60,295 bases of DNA from a virus. Shown in pieces: positions 57,132 to 60,295 of this stretch (positions within the stretch are counted from its first letter, which is position 1; each line of letters begins with the position of its first letter). The notes below the pieces were generated by a model that did not search any database, was not told where the DNA came from, and worked only from the letters and a program-made list of their open reading frames with translations. Both the position numbers and the translations under genes were made by a program. Location of the stretch: the IMG/VR virus record IMGVR_UViG_3300031972_003003, positions 1 through 60,295 of that record; one strand, 5' to 3'.

Positions 57132-58951
57132 TGTCTAATACAGTAAACGTAAATACTAATAATAATATAGTAACTGTTAATCAAGGGGCTACTGAAATAA
57201 TTTCAGTTTCTACACCTGGACCTAGAGGAGTTAACGGACCAGCAGGACCAGCAGGACCTACAGGAAGTATTGATTCTGGATCATTTGCTACTACAGGTTC
57301 AAATGTGTTTATAGGAGATCAAACAATAACCGGGTCTTTATTAATATCAGGATCTTCTACTTTTACAAATATAGGTCCTGCTATATTTTCAGGATCTACT
57401 ACTATAACAGGTAGTTTAAATATTACCGGATCATTAACAATATCTGGTTCAGGAGATATAATTACTAGTGAAGATACAGGATCATTTGTTACTAATTCTC
57501 AGACTAGTTCGTTTGTAACTAACTCTCAAACAGGATCTTTTGCTACTACAGGGTCTAACTCATTTACTGGCAGTTTAGATGTAAGTGGAAGTTTAATCAT
57601 AACAGGATCTATACTAATATCAGGTTCAGGAGATATTATTACGAGTAATGATACAGGTTCGTTTGTAACTAATTCTCAAACTGGGTCTTTTGTAACTAAT
57701 TCTCAAACTGGGTCTTTTGCCACTACAGGCTCGAACTCATTTACTGGTAGTTTAGATATAAGTGGAAGTTTAACTATAACAGGATCATTAACAGTTTCGG
57801 GTTCAGGAACTTTTAATAATATTGGTCCTTTTAATCAAACAGGTGAATCATCATTTATTGGTAATATAACATCATCCGGTAATATTAGTGCAAGTGGAGA
57901 TATAATAGGTGATACTATTAAAACAAATACTATAGATTCTCTAGGAAGTGGTTTTGTTAGCATTGTACCCATATCAAGTAGTCAAATGAAATTATCTGGT
58001 GTAGATGCTAACTCCGGTATATATTTTGCTAATCTTAGTGATAAACCTATTTTTCATACTTTTAATGATGTTTTAACTCTAGGCTCTCTTGTACATCAAA
58101 CACCTATCAAGTTACTATATGATGTAACTGCATCGGCAAACATAAGTGCAAGTGCAATTATACAAGCTGGAACAATTCAATCTAATGGTGTATCAACAGC
58201 TAAAACAAGAGTAATTATTGACCCAGGAACTGGGAATGGAGCACAGTTGGAAATGTCATCAGCTGGAAATCTAGCAATAGCTACTGATGAAGGAGGTACA
58301 CTAACATCTACTACTTTTCTTAGTAATAATGTTATAGCATCTAATAATATAAGTGCAAGTGGAGAAATGGCAGCCGATTCTTTTAGAATAGAAAATCGTG
58401 CATCAGGAGTTACTGCTGATTTAATAATAACAGGATCTACATTTGATGGAGATTCGAGAGATGTACAAATCATTTATCCTAGTCATGGATTACATTTTAA
58501 TAGTGATGCATCCCATAATCGCACATTAGCATTAGCAGGTCCTAATGTAGGAGTAAGAATACAACCAGATAGTAGCAAAGCAGCTTTAACTGTATCTGGT
58601 AGTATTAACTTAATAGATGGTCATATAACAGCATCTGGTAACATAAGTGCAAGCGGTGATATAATAGCTAATAAAGTAACAGCTGATGTAGTTGATACTA
58701 GCTTTGAAACATTTTTAAATTTTGAAGCCGCTACCGCATTTACATTTATTGCTCCATTTCCTATGACTATAAACTTTACAGGTTCATCTACAAGTTCAAT
58801 GGATTTAGCAGGATTTGTAACAGCAAGTGCTAATACAAGTTCTTTTTCTTCTCAACAAGTTATACCAATAACATTAAATAGATTTGATAAATTAAAAATA
58901 ACTCCATCATCATCTGGTTTATTTACTCTAAGTGGTTCTAGAATAATATGA
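57131..58951 (+). CDS. Repeat-rich tail fibre with collagen-like segment, 606 aa
   Basis: After a short N-terminal domain comes TPGPRGVNGPAGPAGPTGS, a short collagen-like Gly-x-y run. Residues about 48-240 are built from short Gly-Ser strands (SGSLTISGSG, TGSFVTNSQTG, FTGSLDVSGS) with a 59-residue repeat. The C-terminal part is a mixed beta region with repeated NISASGDI or NISASGEM turns. This is a trimeric fibre of the type found in marine phages. Repeats could allow length change by recombination. It overlaps the following adhesin gene (ATGA). Confidence 0.75.
   Translation: MSNTVNVNTNNNIVTVNQGATEIISVSTPGPRGVNGPAGPAGPTGSIDSGSFATTGSNVFIGDQTITGSLLISGSSTFTNIGPAIFSGSTTITGSLNITGSLTISGSGDIITSEDTGSFVTNSQTSSFVTNSQTGSFATTGSNSFTGSLDVSGSLIITGSILISGSGDIITSNDTGSFVTNSQTGSFVTNSQTGSFATTGSNSFTGSLDISGSLTITGSLTVSGSGTFNNIGPFNQTGESSFIGNITSSGNISASGDIIGDTIKTNTIDSLGSGFVSIVPISSSQMKLSGVDANSGIYFANLSDKPIFHTFNDVLTLGSLVHQTPIKLLYDVTASANISASAIIQAGTIQSNGVSTAKTRVIIDPGTGNGAQLEMSSAGNLAIATDEGGTLTSTTFLSNNVIASNNISASGEMAADSFRIENRASGVTADLIITGSTFDGDSRDVQIIYPSHGLHFNSDASHNRTLALAGPNVGVRIQPDSSKAALTVSGSINLIDGHITASGNISASGDIIANKVTADVVDTSFETFLNFEAATAFTFIAPFPMTINFTGSSTSSMDLAGFVTASANTSSFSSQQVIPITLNRFDKLKITPSSSGLFTLSGSRII
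57482..57835 (+). repeat. Tandem 177-base repeat in the fibre gene
   Basis: The unit at 57482-57658 is repeated at 57659-57835 with many identical stretches, for example the block coding for TNSQTGSFATTGSNSFTGSL in each unit. The 59-codon period keeps the frame, so gain or loss of a unit would change fibre length without a frameshift. A second, shorter duplication (TGSFVTNSQ twice) lies inside each unit. Confidence 0.75.
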
Positions 58952-60295
58952 TACAATACATAAATATACCCGCACCCTCAACTGGAGGAGGATTTGATTT
59001 AACACTATCTCAATCAGTAACTAGAAGTGTATATCTATCTGGTTCAGCTACCTTTACAGCTACTACTGATACAGCAGGAGTAACTTTAACAACAGCTGAT
59101 TGGTATGATAATGGAAAATATATAGGATCAGGATTAACTTTACCATATACATCTAGCTACCTTCTCGGTGATGTTGAAATAAAATGTGTAGCTTCTGATG
59201 GTACCTCAGCTGCATCAGGTTCATTTACTCATGAAGTAGTAGGTATAATTTATGATGATGTAAGACCTGATTGGCCTGATATTAAATCTCTTGTTAGTGA
59301 CGGAGATGAAAAAATTGTAATTCAATCAGCTGTTTTTGAAACAGGATCAAACTTTTTAGGATTTAGAGTACAAGGAGCTTATACTGTAGATTGGGGTGAT
59401 GGAGTAACAGAAAATTTTGCTGATGATGCTGATTGTGGTCATTTTTATACTTCATCGGATTTTCCTGCATCTAGCGGTTCTTCAAGAGGATACAAAGTAG
59501 CAACTGCAACTGTTACTCCTCAAGGAGGTCAACAATTAACTACATTTGAATTTGGTCCATTTGATCCACCATCACCAGCTGTTGCAGGTACAGTAAGTAC
59601 AGCTTTAGATATTAGATTAGCTGGTGGTAACTTTACAAACGTTAGAGTAGAACAAGATGATCATATCCCAAGACCTATGCTTGAAAGAGTAGAATTTGTT
59701 GGTGATGGAGGAACTTTTGTAAATGCCGGTTTTGCAATTGCCTCAAATCCAGCACTCCTATACTTTAGAATGCCTAATCCTAATGCAACTAATCTACACT
59801 TAGATGCAGATTTTGCTTCTAATAATTCATTGCGTGCATGTACAATCGGTGACAGAGAATATAGACAAGATGTTTCCTCTGCTACAGGTTTAAATAGCAC
59901 TTTTTCAAATAATCACTCTATGTACCATTATGATGGTCCTTCAGGTAGCTTAAGTGCATCTTCTGCTGATTCTTTACAAAGTTGTTTTGCAAATAATTAT
60001 TCTTTAAGAAATGTAGGTAATATGGAGTTTACCTCATGTACATCTAATAATGCAACTTTTCAAAATTGTAATAATTTAGTAAAAATAGGTAATCAAACGG
60101 TTAATGAAAATGGAAGAGCTAATTCAGATGGTAAATTTGCCTTTCCTAATTCAACTACCACAGTCAATATGTTCAAAAGCTGTATTCAATTATCCTCTGA
60201 CCTGTTTCCACCTAATCTAGTATTTCCATCTGTTACTCAAGCAGATTCTATGTTTCAAGGATGCTCTTCATTAGAAGTATTTAGACCTAACCCTG
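58948..60295 (+). CDS. Adhesin-like fibre protein with BspA-type repeats (partial, runs off the window)
   Basis: The frame opens at ATG 58948 in an ATGA overlap with the fibre stop and stays open to the window end (about 449 codons). It starts MIQYINIPAPSTGGGFDLTL. Residues about 20-100 look like an Ig-type sandwich (ATTDTAGVTLTTADWYDNGK), followed by a region with VDWGDGVTEN, the PKD-type WGDG turn. From about residue 310 it shows BspA-like leucine-rich repeat units (SLQSCFANNYSLRNVGN, TVNMFKSCIQLSS, QADSMFQGCSSLEVF). Such repeats bind protein or cell surfaces. It is a good candidate for the host receptor-binding protein. Confidence 0.7.
   Translation, partial: MIQYINIPAPSTGGGFDLTLSQSVTRSVYLSGSATFTATTDTAGVTLTTADWYDNGKYIGSGLTLPYTSSYLLGDVEIKCVASDGTSAASGSFTHEVVGIIYDDVRPDWPDIKSLVSDGDEKIVIQSAVFETGSNFLGFRVQGAYTVDWGDGVTENFADDADCGHFYTSSDFPASSGSSRGYKVATATVTPQGGQQLTTFEFGPFDPPSPAVAGTVSTALDIRLAGGNFTNVRVEQDDHIPRPMLERVEFVGDGGTFVNAGFAIASNPALLYFRMPNPNATNLHLDADFASNNSLRACTIGDREYRQDVSSATGLNSTFSNNHSMYHYDGPSGSLSASSADSLQSCFANNYSLRNVGNMEFTSCTSNNATFQNCNNLVKIGNQTVNENGRANSDGKFAFPNSTTTVNMFKSCIQLSSDLFPPNLVFPSVTQADSMFQGCSSLEVFRPNP

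Noticed and set aside
58177-59900. Minus-strand frames opposite the fibre and adhesin genes
   Set aside because: They mirror Ser/Gly repeat codons of the plus-strand genes and have no start context.
1-60295. tRNA genes, CRISPR arrays, integrase or insertion sequences
   Set aside because: I looked for T-loop motifs, spaced palindromic repeats and transposase or integrase signatures and saw none; a dedicated tRNA scan was not possible.

Overview
The window is a piece of an AT-rich, strictly lytic-looking, T4-like myovirus genome. The recognisable core genes are terminase large subunit (gp17), portal (gp20), prohead protease (gp21), scaffold (gp22), major capsid protein (gp23), baseplate gp6, gp25 and a gp5-like hub, the late sigma factor gp55, a primase, PhoH and large tail or fibre proteins. 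The host is probably a member of the Bacteroidota, most likely a marine flavobacterium. Three things point there: nine promoters of the form T(T/A)G-N20-TATATTTA, which match the Bacteroidota -33/-7 promoter; A-rich start regions without Shine-Dalgarno sequences; and one exported protein whose C-terminus resembles a type IX secretion sorting domain. No tRNA, CRISPR, integrase or insertion sequence was seen.

Layout. 1-7153 (+) is an early region of many small genes, several with lipoprotein, signal-peptide or single-membrane-segment features, plus a RecA/RadA-like ATPase and a papain-fold (C39-like) candidate. 7154-7459 is a noncoding junction where late-type transcription begins. 7460-10595 (+) codes for candidate prohead cargo proteins and is followed by two conserved unknown genes. 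11595-18670 (-) is the baseplate block (gp6, gp25, a large CarboxypepD/LysM-like protein, a gp5-like hub). 18695-20450 (-) is a separately promoted operon of gp55 with an HD hydrolase. 21540-21602 is a back-to-back pair of host-type promoters. 22875-33524 (+) is a tail and fibre block with a 2093-residue protein. 33526-35634 (+) holds a GIY-YIG-like protein, primase and a RecB-like nuclease. 35627-40471 (+) is one 1614-codon gene. 40468-46211 (+) is a second run of candidate cargo proteins. 46231-55889 (+) is the head module in the order gp17, gp20, gp21, gp22, gp23. 56038-60295 (+) has PhoH, a collagen-like/repeat fibre and a truncated adhesin.

The most striking content is a candidate capsid-cargo system. 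A dozen or more proteins begin with a short amphipathic helix ending in a glutamate of the type cut by T4 gp21-family prohead proteases (for example LLAE, LLSE, IISE, MLKE). The 1614-residue gene strings together a HxGH nucleotidyltransferase, an HEIEH metallopeptidase-like segment, a complete Mn-type superoxide dismutase, basic modules, an HELVH metallopeptidase-like segment, a P-loop kinase and a HAD nucleotidase-like domain, separated by the same kind of sites (LLNE, LLTE, IKE). I read it as a polyprotein or multi-enzyme cargo packed into the prohead and possibly cut by gp21. The domains are seen in the sequence; packaging and cleavage are inference.

Transcription seems to use two signals. 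Host-type promoters drive the early genes and the gp55 operon. A second motif, TATTTAT(A/T)ATAATAA, lies a few bases upstream of structural and cargo genes on both strands and is the likely gp55-dependent late promoter.
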